Both the position numbers and the translations under genes were made by a program. From positions 1 through 25,687 of the forward strand of contig CAKPYV010000030.1 in assembly GCA_934203205.1 (NCBI GenBank): a DNA stretch of 25,687 nt, written 5' to 3'. Below, one piece after another: positions 5,866-12,377 of this stretch (positions are counted from its first letter, which is position 1; each line of letters begins with the position of its first letter). Below the pieces are notes generated by a model. That model saw only the letters and a program-made list of their open reading frames with translations, did no database searches and was not told the origin of the DNA. Source of the DNA: an uncultured Anaerovibrio sp. (GTDB lineage Bacteria > Bacillota > Negativicutes > Selenomonadales > Selenomonadaceae).

Positions 5866-6546
5866 ATGAGAAGAATGAAGAAAAATATAAAGGGGATTGC
5901 TATTGCAGGTGCAATTATTATGTCTGTTAATAGTGCTTGTTTGCCTAATGTTACATTTGCAGAGGAGGCTGCTGCCACACAAGATATCAAGACACGTGTT
6001 GACAATATAATGAATCCAGTCAAATTAGAAGTCAGCAATATACCGGCGTGGAATGCCTATATACCTAAAGGGACAATTATTGATGTGGAATTAGTGGAAG
6101 AACTTAGCTCCAAGAAAAATCACGTAGATGATGATGTAAAGTTAAAGACATTGGATAATATTATTATTAATGATGTGATTGTTGTTCCAGCAGGAGCATT
6201 AGTTGAAGGAAAAGTAACTAAATGTACCAGCTCTGGACTTTTTGGCAGGGCTGGGAAGCTTGAATTTACGATAAATTCAGTTAGGTCTGTTAATGGGATA
6301 GATATACCCTTGCAGTATACAGATTTAAGAGAAGCTGGCAGTGATGATGGTGCTATCGCAGTGGCAGCAGTGGTAACACTTATAGGCGGATTGTTTATGA
6401 AAGGTAAAAATGTTTCTTTTCCAGCAGGAACCAAGATGTCAGTCAAAGTTGTAGCTGATACTGATTTGAAAGTGCGACTAGATAATTTAGCAGAAATGAT
6501 GAATCCAGCTAAGCCCCATGGTGTGGTAATACAGATTAATCAGTAG
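5866..6546 (+). CDS. Secreted protein of unknown function
   Basis: The 226-residue product has an N-terminal signal peptide (RRMKKN, hydrophobic 8-25, cleavage near TFA|EE at 32). The mature protein has a beta-rich core: YIPKGTIIDVELVEELSSKK, VDDDVKLKT, VIVVPAGALVEGKVTK, LEFTINSVRSVNGIDIPLQY. A hydrophobic glycine stretch (AIAVAAVVTLIGGLF) and VSFPAGTKMSVKVVAD follow. The two Pro-x-Gly-Thr strands resemble the repeated pattern seen in some beta-barrel-like envelope proteins, but I cannot name the family. GGAGG lies 8 bp ahead of the ATG. A TATAAT box sits at 5826-5831. It is transcribed alone and away from the HTH gene, with the palindrome at 5788-5804 between them. Confidence 0.8.
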   Translation: MRRMKKNIKGIAIAGAIIMSVNSACLPNVTFAEEAAATQDIKTRVDNIMNPVKLEVSNIPAWNAYIPKGTIIDVELVEELSSKKNHVDDDVKLKTLDNIIINDVIVVPAGALVEGKVTKCTSSGLFGRAGKLEFTINSVRSVNGIDIPLQYTDLREAGSDDGAIAVAAVVTLIGGLFMKGKNVSFPAGTKMSVKVVADTDLKVRLDNLAEMMNPAKPHGVVIQINQ

Positions 6547-6588
6547 ATTCAAGAATATTTATGATTTTATTGAGATAGGTGGTAGACA

Positions 6589-6738
6589 ATGGTGGATATG
6601 GTATATACATGGGATGTTCAGACAAAAACATGGACTCTTTGCAGGAATGAGAAGTTGCGCCACGGAGATATCAGAAATCTGCCCTGGGCATTAGCCATCA
6701 AATTTAATAATTGTTATGATGTGATATTGTATAAATAA
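6589..6738 (+). pseudogene. Truncated 5' end of a pcfJ-like gene
   Basis: The 49-codon frame begins MVDMVYTWDVQTKTWTLCRN and includes LPWALAIKFNNCYDV. It aligns directly with the first 45 residues of the full gene at 8658 (MVDIAYTWNIQTETWTLC; LPWALILKFSKGYDV). Similarity stops after the YDV codons (6721-6723), and a few codons later there is a stop. The sequence that follows leads into the IS3-family remnant, so the gene was most likely cut by insertion. Confidence 0.88.
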
Positions 6739-7146
6739 AGTTGTCACCTTGCTCTCAAGGAGTTAATATATACTTATGAGCATAAGGAGGACGAAAAAAT
6801 GTCAGCTGGAAAAGTATATGATCTAGAATATAAAATTCAAGCAGTAAAACTCGCTAATGAAATTGGCCAGGCAAAGGCTGCGACAGAGTTAGGTATACCT
6901 AGAAGTACTGTATATACCTGGATTAGAATGGTTCGCTTAGGGCGACTTGATTTAGGTGAAGGTATGCATACACCAAAATCAGCAATGACACTAAATGAAG
7001 AATTGATACAGCTTCGTCAGCAAGTTAAGGTGCAGGAAAAAGAAATACGGCGTCTAAAAAAAAGGGATTAATATTCCCAGTGAGCGCACTGTATACAGGG
7101 TAATGGAACGAATAGGATTAAGCCATCGTCCTAACCATAAGCCTCA
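6724..7146 (+). mobile_element. IS3-family insertion sequence remnant
   Basis: The segment holds a complete-looking orfA (6799-7071) and a small internal piece of orfB (7073-7150), but not the rest of orfB with its DDE residues. The left limit is set where pcfJ similarity ends; the right limit is where the reading frame changes to that of a tyrosine recombinase. Neither terminal inverted repeat could be matched, so the copy is incomplete and cannot move by itself. Confidence 0.75.
6799..7071 (+). CDS. IS3-family transposase OrfA
   Basis: The 90-residue product is the DNA-binding subunit of an IS3-type transposase. It opens with YDLEYKIQAVKLANEIGQAK, followed by the HTH ATELGIPRSTVYTWIRMVRL, and ends in a coiled coil (LNEELIQLRQQVKVQEKEIR). 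An AAGGAGG site precedes the ATG. The last codons include an 8-A run, the usual site for -1 frameshifting into orfB. The orfB piece downstream is in the other frame and lacks its start, so the fusion transposase cannot be made. Confidence 0.88.
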   Translation: MSAGKVYDLEYKIQAVKLANEIGQAKAATELGIPRSTVYTWIRMVRLGRLDLGEGMHTPKSAMTLNEELIQLRQQVKVQEKEIRRLKKRD

Positions 7147-7150
7147 TGGA
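7073..7150 (+). pseudogene. IS3-family OrfB fragment
   Basis: Translation gives IPSERTVYRVMERIGLSHRP followed by NHKPHG, matching the N-terminal HTH region of IS3 OrfB proteins. The frame loses similarity after the PHG codons, where a recombinase sequence takes over. The catalytic integrase-core domain is absent. Confidence 0.78.
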
Positions 7151-7308
7151 ATATTGACAATATCACTATGAATGTATACACGCATGTGAACTTTGATGAT
7201 GCTGAGGAAGAGCTTAAACGCATGGAGAGCTTCAGACTGACTCAGAAAGAGATTGATGACAAAAATGACAAGAGAGAAATATCACCAAAGATGTTCAGGA
7301 CAACCTGA
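7147..7308 (+). pseudogene. Tyrosine recombinase (integrase) C-terminal fragment
   Basis: The frame reads WNIDNITMNVYTHVNFDDAE and then EELKRME, ending at TGA 7306-7308. The MNVYTHV segment is the conserved end of phage/ICE-type tyrosine recombinases and contains the catalytic Tyr. Box I and the rest of the catalytic domain are missing. The fragment is joined directly to the OrfB piece, so at least one deletion took place. It marks a former integrated element at this place. Confidence 0.8.
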
Positions 7309-7318
7309 GAAGAACAAA

Positions 7319-7365
7319 GCTCGCCGTACTACTGCATAATGCAGAACTAGTATGGCGGGATTTTT
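7319..7365 (+). terminator. Terminator after the integrase remnant
   Basis: An imperfect long hairpin (TCGCCGTACTA against TAGTATGGCGGGA, plus inner CTGCA/TGCAG) is followed by TTTTT. It lies 11 bp past the recombinase stop. Confidence 0.75.
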
Positions 7366-7473
7366 CATATATAATAAAATTGTTGTTTGACTATATAGGA
7401 TTGATGCATAATAATGGCGCAGAAAAATGCAGTTAGAGAAAAAAATGGGTAAACTACAGCATGTAAAAAACTA

Positions 7474-7509
7474 TTGACAAATAACATTATACTGAAGTAT
7501 AATGTTATT
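7474..7509 (+). promoter_or_regulatory. Promoter with a perfect 30-bp palindromic operator
   Basis: TTGACA (7474-7479) and TATAAT (7498-7503) are 18 bp apart, a near-ideal promoter. AATAACATTATACT (7480-7493) and its exact complement (7496-7509) flank a GA centre and cover the spacer and the -10 box. A protein bound there would block polymerase. The first gene downstream encodes a ribbon-helix-helix domain, so autorepression is the natural reading. Confidence 0.85.
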
Positions 7510-7529
7510 CAGAAGAAAGGAGGGCTTTT

Positions 7530-7895
7530 ATGGAGAAAATTAATGTACAAATTCTATTAACAACAGAGGAGTATGCTCAAATACAAAAGGAAGCGGATAA
7601 GTTAGGCTTAACAGTACCGTTATTTATAAAATGTACTGTGTTGAAAGACGATATATTTTGGGGTTTTTATAAAAAGCTAATAGCTAAAGTTAATGCGTTA
7701 CCTGTAGGAACTAAATTCAATATCAAATCACTATTTGGTGTGGAATGGAATATGGGAATAAACAAAGGAATTAAACTCAAATTGGGAAAAACTTTTTTCG
7801 GTCGTGTTAATTCACAAGTTGTAAAAAATGTAGAGTGCATTGGAAAAGATAGCTCAAATATAATGTGGTATAAGAGAATTGAGGAGGAGATATAA
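7530..7895 (+). CDS. Ribbon-helix-helix / DUF1413 fusion protein, likely autorepressor
   Basis: The 121-residue product has an N-terminal ribbon-helix-helix: strand EKINVQILLT, helix TEEYAQIQKEADKLG, then LTVPLFIKCTVL. Such domains dimerise and bind palindromic DNA through the strand. The C-terminal 80 residues carry the DUF1413 pattern: GTKFNIKSLFGVEWN, GINKGIKLKLGKTFFGRV, then NVECIGKDSSNIMWYKRI. An AGAAAGGAGG site is upstream, and the strong palindromic promoter is at 7474-7509. Its DUF1413 half is 95 percent identical at the DNA level to that of the next gene (244 bp). The stop codon TAA overlaps the next ATG. It is most likely a regulator in accessory DNA; the ligand or role of DUF1413 is not known to me. 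Confidence 0.82.
   Translation: MEKINVQILLTTEEYAQIQKEADKLGLTVPLFIKCTVLKDDIFWGFYKKLIAKVNALPVGTKFNIKSLFGVEWNMGINKGIKLKLGKTFFGRVNSQVVKNVECIGKDSSNIMWYKRIEEEI
7638..7881 (+). repeat. Tandem duplication, copy A (DUF1413 segment)
   Basis: Bases 7638-7881 match 7931-8174 without gaps, with about 11 mismatches in 244 bp and an offset of 293 bp. The RHH-coding part is not included. Confidence 0.92.
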
Positions 7896-8488
7896 TGACT
7901 AAGGAAAATTCAAGGAAAGCACCAGCAAATGTGTTGAAAGACGATATATTTTGTGATTTTTATAAAAAGCTAATAGCTAAAGTTAATGCGTTACCTGCAG
8001 GAACTAAATTCAATATCAAATCACTATTTGGTGCGGAGTGGAATACGGGAATAAATAAAGGAATTAAACTCAAATTAGGAAAAACTTTTTTCGGTCATGT
8101 TAATTCACAAGTTGTGAAAAATGTAGAGTGCATTGGAAAAGATAGCTCAAATATAATGTGGTACAAGAGAATTGTGGTACAAGAGAATTTAGGAGAAAAT
8201 GTTATGACTAAGGAAGAAGAAGTAATGGAATTTTTGCATCAACGAGTCTTTGATCCAATTCTAAATTCAAAGAAAGTACCAGCAAATATTAAAAGTGGTG
8301 TTAATCTTACTATTGGTAGAATGAATAAATTATCTGCAGAAAAGATGGTTCAGTATTTCTGGTCTACCCTTGCTACAGATAATGCAATAGCATTTTCCAA
8401 AAAGATTAAAGCAGAAGGATTGCCTAGATTCGAGGATGTATTTGAAGAATTTAGAGATAAATTCGGTAATGAATGGTTAAGAAAATGA
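7895..8488 (+). CDS. DUF1413 domain fused to a 94-residue accessory protein
   Basis: The 197-residue frame has three parts. Residues 1-12 (MTKENSRKAPAN) resemble the start of the third part with an inner deletion. Residues 13-95 are a second DUF1413 domain (GTKFNIKSLFGAEWN, KLKLGKTFFGHV, IMWYKRI) without the RHH half. From residue 104 (ATG 8204) it reads MTKEEEVMEFLHQRVFDPIL and ends RFEDVFEEFRDKFGNEWLRK, a 94-residue protein of a type I recall from Firmicutes accessory DNA. That part has its own TTAGGAG site 8 bp ahead, so it can be made alone. A 16-bp tandem repeat at 8159-8190 removes the stop expected after YKRI and joins the frames. The function is unknown. Confidence 0.72.
   Translation: MTKENSRKAPANVLKDDIFCDFYKKLIAKVNALPAGTKFNIKSLFGAEWNTGINKGIKLKLGKTFFGHVNSQVVKNVECIGKDSSNIMWYKRIVVQENLGENVMTKEEEVMEFLHQRVFDPILNSKKVPANIKSGVNLTIGRMNKLSAEKMVQYFWSTLATDNAIAFSKKIKAEGLPRFEDVFEEFRDKFGNEWLRK
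7931..8174 (+). repeat. Tandem duplication, copy B (DUF1413 segment)
   Basis: Second copy of the segment at 7638-7881. The 36 bp between the copies (7895-7930) encode MTKENSRKAPAN, which looks like a shrunken copy of the gene that follows copy B (MTKE...NSKKVPAN). Confidence 0.92.
8159..8190 (+). repeat. 16-bp tandem repeat that fuses two reading frames
   Basis: GTGGTACAAGAGAATT occurs twice in direct succession. With only one copy the frame would read MWYKRI followed by TAG; the extra 16 bp (5 codons plus 1) shifts the frame and joins DUF1413 to the downstream MTKEEE protein. Confidence 0.9.
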
Positions 8489-8566
8489 GATAAAGTTTGA
8501 GCGAAAATAGAATGGAAATATCAAGAGATTAATAATAGCCAAAATCCTTAGTAGTCAGCTTTTCGG

Positions 8567-8590
8567 TTTTACTACTAATTTTACTACTAA
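8567..8590 (+). repeat. 12-bp direct repeat (2 copies), possible attachment-site remnant
   Basis: TTTTACTACTAA is repeated head to tail in the gap between 8488 and 8658. A related TTAGTAGT lies nearby at 8549-8556. The gap is otherwise AT-rich with no gene. An integrase fragment 1.3 kb upstream makes an att remnant possible, but nothing proves it. Confidence 0.4.
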
Positions 8591-8657
8591 CGTGCAGTGA
8601 AACTGTGCTGAGATTTGTCCTACTTTGATATGGTATAAATAAGGTAGGTGATAAGTG

Positions 8658-10481
8658 ATGGTTGACATTGCATATACATGGAATATTCAAACAGAAACAT
8701 GGACTCTTTGTACTGATGAAACATTATGCCATGAGGAAATAAAAAAGCTGCCCTGGGCTTTAATATTAAAATTCAGTAAAGGATATGACGTGTGTATTAA
8801 TGGTACAGCAATGCAAGGAGTAAAGAATTTAGGGGACTTAAATAATTTTTCAGGGCTTGTTTCCTGCCTACAACATAGAGAGTGTCATAATGTATATTTG
8901 TTCCCTCTTCGCTGGCGAATTTATCAGGGGAATAATCGAAACTATATATTGATAGGTGTGGACTGTATAGAAGCGAAAATGATAGGTTATGGCTATTGTT
9001 CCTATGAACTGAGAGGCTTTAGGGATGAATTTGTCTCATATTCAGTGGATATTGGAAAAAGAAAGAATGTTCCAGCCAAACGGCAATATATGTATAGCTT
9101 AATGAAAAATATGAAATCAGAGGCAATTTCAATACCAGATAATATTGCCAATGCGATTTGTCAGCTTATGCAGGAGGAAGCTGGCAGGGTTTTGGAATTG
9201 AAGCCAACTGTCAGCATGAGGCCACATGGCTGGGATTTTATTGAAAAATTTGTCAGCCGTCCCTACGATGTCAATATTGCTTACTGGGAGAATATCCTAG
9301 GTAAGACGGAATATGAAGCAAGATTCCCCTATGAACAAAAAGACAATTATAAGCCTTTGTGTCAATATTTGGGCATAAGAAAACCACCCAAGAGCCTGCG
9401 GAAAGCCTATGGCGAGAATCCATATGCACCCATGATTTATCTGCTTATGCAGCAGCTAGGGTTAAGAGATATAAACTACATACGAAGATTTTTTGCCTTT
9501 GAGGAAGATGTGATGCAGTTCTATCTGCATAGATTTAGATTTAATCCTAGGTCCCACAGAATATATAGGGACAGGCAATGTGATGGAAATAGATGGTGTG
9601 AAATTGAAAATTTCTGTAATTTTGTGGCGGAACGAAAGTCACAAAAGCATTTGGCGGCCATGTTGTATAGATTGTCTGTCATGCCCATAGAGGAATATAA
9701 TCGCTATGTGGTTGATGTATATAGCATGTTTAATGAGTATAGGCGTGATATTTCCGAGGATATGCTAAAGTTATTGGCTGATAAGGGGCCTACGCATATT
9801 GTACATGATTTAATGGCTAATGAATTGCGAGGCTACAAGAAAGAAAATAAGGTCGTAGAATATGAGGCAAAACTATTGCCACTGGAATGTATGCTGGATG
9901 ATTATGAATTTCATTTAGTGCACGAAACCGCAGAGCTGCAAGAAATTGGCGTAAAGCTTTACAACTGTGTGGATTCCTATAGAGGCGCGGTGTTGGCAGG
10001 TCGCTCTATTATCTGTTATGTGAAGAAAAAGGGAGAATACCTTGCCTGCATAGAAATTGCTGGTAAAAATAAAGTGGTTCAAGCCTATGCCTATAATAAT
10101 CAGAATATGACAGGGGATTTGTTCAAGCATTTTCTTTATTGGGCCAAAGTGAAAAAACTGTCCGTGGATGCAGGTTATATTAGTGATATGGATGTGGCTG
10201 CCCTAGAGGAAGAATATCCAGAAAAAGAACTGCTCATCAAGCATGTTTCCACTATGACTTATGAAGAATTAATGGCTGTTGATGGTAATAGCATAGGCAA
10301 AGGCTGGTATACGCGATTTGGGGAATTGCTGCCCCAGCAGAGAAGTTATCATCTGGCGCCTCCTCCTTGGATGAATGATGAAGAAGAAGCGATTTATCTT
10401 CATTATGCCCTGCCAGAGGGGGAAAAATTAATTGAAGCAGCTGCTAAGGAAAATCCTGAGGCTATGACTGTTTTGGGATAA
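8658..10481 (+). CDS. PcfJ-like protein, C-terminal part split off by frameshift
   Basis: The 607-residue product (start ATG 8658, matching the start of its truncated relative at 6589) belongs to the PcfJ-like proteins carried by plasmids and integrated elements. The family's core is at about 410-510: LLPLECMLDDYEFHLVHETA, ELQEIGVKLYNCVDSYRG, AGRSIICYVKKKGEYLACIE, ending in a QAYAYNNQN strand. Its N-terminal 400 residues are helical and without recognised motifs. The end reads GEKLIEAAAKENPEAMTVLG and stops at TAA. The next frame continues with a Sel1 repeat, so the natural protein seems to have been longer. The biochemical function of PcfJ-like proteins is not established. Confidence 0.78.
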   Translation: MVDIAYTWNIQTETWTLCTDETLCHEEIKKLPWALILKFSKGYDVCINGTAMQGVKNLGDLNNFSGLVSCLQHRECHNVYLFPLRWRIYQGNNRNYILIGVDCIEAKMIGYGYCSYELRGFRDEFVSYSVDIGKRKNVPAKRQYMYSLMKNMKSEAISIPDNIANAICQLMQEEAGRVLELKPTVSMRPHGWDFIEKFVSRPYDVNIAYWENILGKTEYEARFPYEQKDNYKPLCQYLGIRKPPKSLRKAYGENPYAPMIYLLMQQLGLRDINYIRRFFAFEEDVMQFYLHRFRFNPRSHRIYRDRQCDGNRWCEIENFCNFVAERKSQKHLAAMLYRLSVMPIEEYNRYVVDVYSMFNEYRRDISEDMLKLLADKGPTHIVHDLMANELRGYKKENKVVEYEAKLLPLECMLDDYEFHLVHETAELQEIGVKLYNCVDSYRGAVLAGRSIICYVKKKGEYLACIEIAGKNKVVQAYAYNNQNMTGDLFKHFLYWAKVKKLSVDAGYISDMDVAALEEEYPEKELLIKHVSTMTYEELMAVDGNSIGKGWYTRFGELLPQQRSYHLAPPPWMNDEEEAIYLHYALPEGEKLIEAAAKENPEAMTVLG

Positions 10482-10693
10482 TGTATTTTCAGGGACAGGT
10501 GCTGAAGCAGGATCATAAACGTGCGTTAGCTTGGCTCTACAAATCGGCCAAGAAATATCATGATGCCAAGGCTTGGAAATATCTGTTGCAATTGCCAAAT
10601 AGATATAGGGCAAATAACGCCGCTGAGGATGTGAGATTAGCATATGGTTTGGAGTGTTTGAGAAAATATTTCCCCAAAGGATATTACAGTTAA
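10481..10693 (+). pseudogene. Sel1-repeat tail of the PcfJ-like protein, out of frame
   Basis: The 70-codon frame reads MYFQGQVLKQDHKRALAWLY then KSAKKYHDAKAWKYL, a Sel1/TPR-like repeat. A typical Sel1 repeat begins A-xx-LG-x-MYFxGxGV, and the previous frame ends EAMTVLG. The join is GGATAATG where GGATTAATG would keep one frame (GLMYF), so one T appears lost at about 10478. The ATG overlaps the stop (TAATG), so the tail might still be made by coupled restart. Confidence 0.75.
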
Positions 10694-10776
10694 TACATTG
10701 CGGGGAACATTTTACCATGAAAAAAATGCAGCAAAACACCTGCGCCGAAGTTCTATGTGTTGTATAATGATAGTAA

Positions 10777-10917
10777 TTAACTCAGGCTATTAAATCTGCT
10801 ATTCTATATTGTAGAGATAATGAATTAATGAAAGAATATTTTAAAGAACACGAAAGAGAGGTTCTGGATATGGTGACTTTTAAGTGGGATGATAAAAGAG
10901 CTATTGCTATGTTATAA
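10777..10917 (+). pseudogene. C-terminal remnant of an Rpn-type (PD-(D/E)XK) nuclease
   Basis: The frame reads TQAIKSAILYCRDNELMKEY then FKEHEREVLDMVTFKWD, ending AIAML-stop. It resembles the tail of Rpn/transposase_31-like nucleases (AI-DAI-C---N-LKEFL--H--EV--M---EWD). The catalytic N-terminus is missing; stops lie directly upstream. The flanking bases 10694-10776 and 10918-10973 show no gene. Confidence 0.6.
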
Positions 10918-10973
10918 TTGGAACTTTGCAAGCAATCCTGGATTAGGTCTATCAGAAGTGAGAAAATTTAAAT

Positions 10974-11014
10974 AGCAAAAAAGCCCTGGTACGCGTGGAG
11001 CGTATCAGGGCTTT
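10974..11014 (-). terminator. Terminator of the korDABC operon
   Basis: A 15-bp stem (AAAGCCCTGGTACGC 10980-10994 against 11000-11014, one G-T pair) with a GTGGA loop is followed on the minus strand by TTTTTT. It lies 14 bp past the korC stop. Confidence 0.9.
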
Positions 11015-11028
11015 GGTTCGTTATGGGA

Positions 11029-11556
11029 TTATTTTACAGCATCATAGCCCAGCTGCAAAGCTTTCATATTGGCCTCAATGGTATGAGGTGGTACACGGTG
11101 AGATACTGCTGTACGGACAGTATCCAAATCTACCAGATTCAGAACCTTGGTCAGTACACCCAGAGCCACAATGTTGGCAAATAGGGCTTTGCCAGCCTGC
11201 TCAATGGCAATTTTGGTAATAGGAACCTGAATAATATTGCTAAACTTAGGTGGCTCAGGCACCAAATCAGTATCCAGAATTAAGATACCATCACTATGTA
11301 AATCACCATAGTATTTATCAGCAGCCTTCTGCGTCATAGCCAGTACCACATCTGGAGTCTTGACATGGGGATGATAGATAGGATGGCTATCATCAATAAT
11401 AACCTCAGATTTGGAAGCACCGCCACGAGCCTCTGGTCCATAGGACTGGGACTGCACAGCCTCCATACCTGCAGCTACAGCAGCCTCTGCATAGATAATA
11501 GCGGCGGTAATTACACCCTGGCCACCGGAGCCGGACAATCTAATCTGCTTTCTCAT
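11029..11556 (-). CDS. korC: 2-oxoacid:ferredoxin oxidoreductase, gamma subunit
   Basis: The 175-residue product is the gamma subunit of a CoA-acylating 2-oxoacid oxidoreductase. It opens with IRLSGSGGQGVITAAIIYAE, the family's glycine-rich motif, followed by QSYGPEARGGASKSEVIID. Length and motif order match KorC/VorC. The complex decarboxylates a 2-oxoacid, forms acyl-CoA and reduces ferredoxin. The start overlaps the korB stop by 4 bp, so translation is coupled. It is the last gene of the operon, ahead of a strong terminator. Confidence 0.93.
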   Translation of the reverse strand: MRKQIRLSGSGGQGVITAAIIYAEAAVAAGMEAVQSQSYGPEARGGASKSEVIIDDSHPIYHPHVKTPDVVLAMTQKAADKYYGDLHSDGILILDTDLVPEPPKFSNIIQVPITKIAIEQAGKALFANIVALGVLTKVLNLVDLDTVRTAVSHRVPPHTIEANMKALQLGYDAVK

Positions 11557-12377
11557 TTTCCAGCACCTCCTGCAACCTCAATAACATGCTCATAGGCAGT
11601 AGCATAATCTACCTCAGTATCCTGATAAAGCAAGCCAATAGGGAATTTATCTCCAACCTTTTTATCTTCTGGCAATTTATCCCAAGCAGTCTTCATTACT
11701 GCATTATCCCGCATCCACTTCATCAGTTCAGCAGGATCGGCCATCTTGTTCTTGCGACCATAGGCAGTAGGACACTGTACCATAGCCTCAATAAAGGAAA
11801 AGCCCTTGTTATCAAAGCCATTGGCAATCATCTCAGTAAGATGCTGTACATGGTAAGCGGTGGAACGGGCTACATAGGTAGCACCAGCTGCCTCAGCCAG
11901 CTTGCAGGCATCAAAGGTAGGATCTACAGCACCATAAGGAGCAGTAGTGGCCTTTTTGCCAGTTGGAGTCATAGGGGAAGCCTGACCACCAGTCATGCCG
12001 TAAATATTGTTGTTAAAAAGCACAACAGTCAAATCCACATTTCTGCGGCAGCCATGAATGAAATGGTTGCCACCAATAGCGGTGCAGTCACCATCACCGG
12101 TAATAACTATTACATTCAGCTCTGGATTGGCCAGCTTGATGCCAGTAGCAAAAGGGATGGCACGACCGTGAGCGGTGTGCAGTGTATCAAAATCCATATA
12201 GCCGGAAGCTCTGGAGGAGCAGCCGATACCGGAAACAATGATGGTTTTATCTCTATCCAGCCCTTTTTTCTCAATGGCCTGAACAATGGCCTTGGTTGCG
12301 ATACCATTACCACAGCCTGGACACCAGAGATGTGGCAGGCGGTTCTGGCGAAAATACTGTTCAAAGGATCTTTCCAT
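11553..12377 (-). CDS. korB: 2-oxoacid:ferredoxin oxidoreductase, beta subunit (TPP-binding)
   Basis: The 274-residue product carries the thiamine diphosphate site: GDGDCTAIGGNHFIHGCRRN then VLFNNNIYGMTGGQ, the latter with Mg-binding residues. Cysteines of the [4Fe-4S] cluster are in WCPGCGNG and GIGCSSR, with a further one near the C-terminal half (QCPTAYGRKN). Length agrees with KorB. The ATG overlaps the korA stop by one base (12377). The substrate is most likely 2-oxoglutarate, in line with KorA, but 2-oxoisovalerate cannot be excluded from sequence alone. Confidence 0.93.
   Translation of the reverse strand: MERSFEQYFRQNRLPHLWCPGCGNGIATKAIVQAIEKKGLDRDKTIIVSGIGCSSRASGYMDFDTLHTAHGRAIPFATGIKLANPELNVIVITGDGDCTAIGGNHFIHGCRRNVDLTVVLFNNNIYGMTGGQASPMTPTGKKATTAPYGAVDPTFDACKLAEAAGATYVARSTAYHVQHLTEMIANGFDNKGFSFIEAMVQCPTAYGRKNKMADPAELMKWMRDNAVMKTAWDKLPEDKKVGDKFPIGLLYQDTEVDYATAYEHVIEVAGGAGK

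Noticed and set aside
7448..7456. Fourth copy of the shared element (GGGTAAACT near 7448)
   Set aside because: Only the GGGTAAAC core matches; the TTGTCC part and a TATAAT at the right distance are missing.
7530..8488. Toxin-antitoxin pair
   Set aside because: The RHH domain and palindrome fit an antitoxin, but neither DUF1413 nor the 94-residue protein resembles a known toxin, and the second gene arose by duplication of the first.
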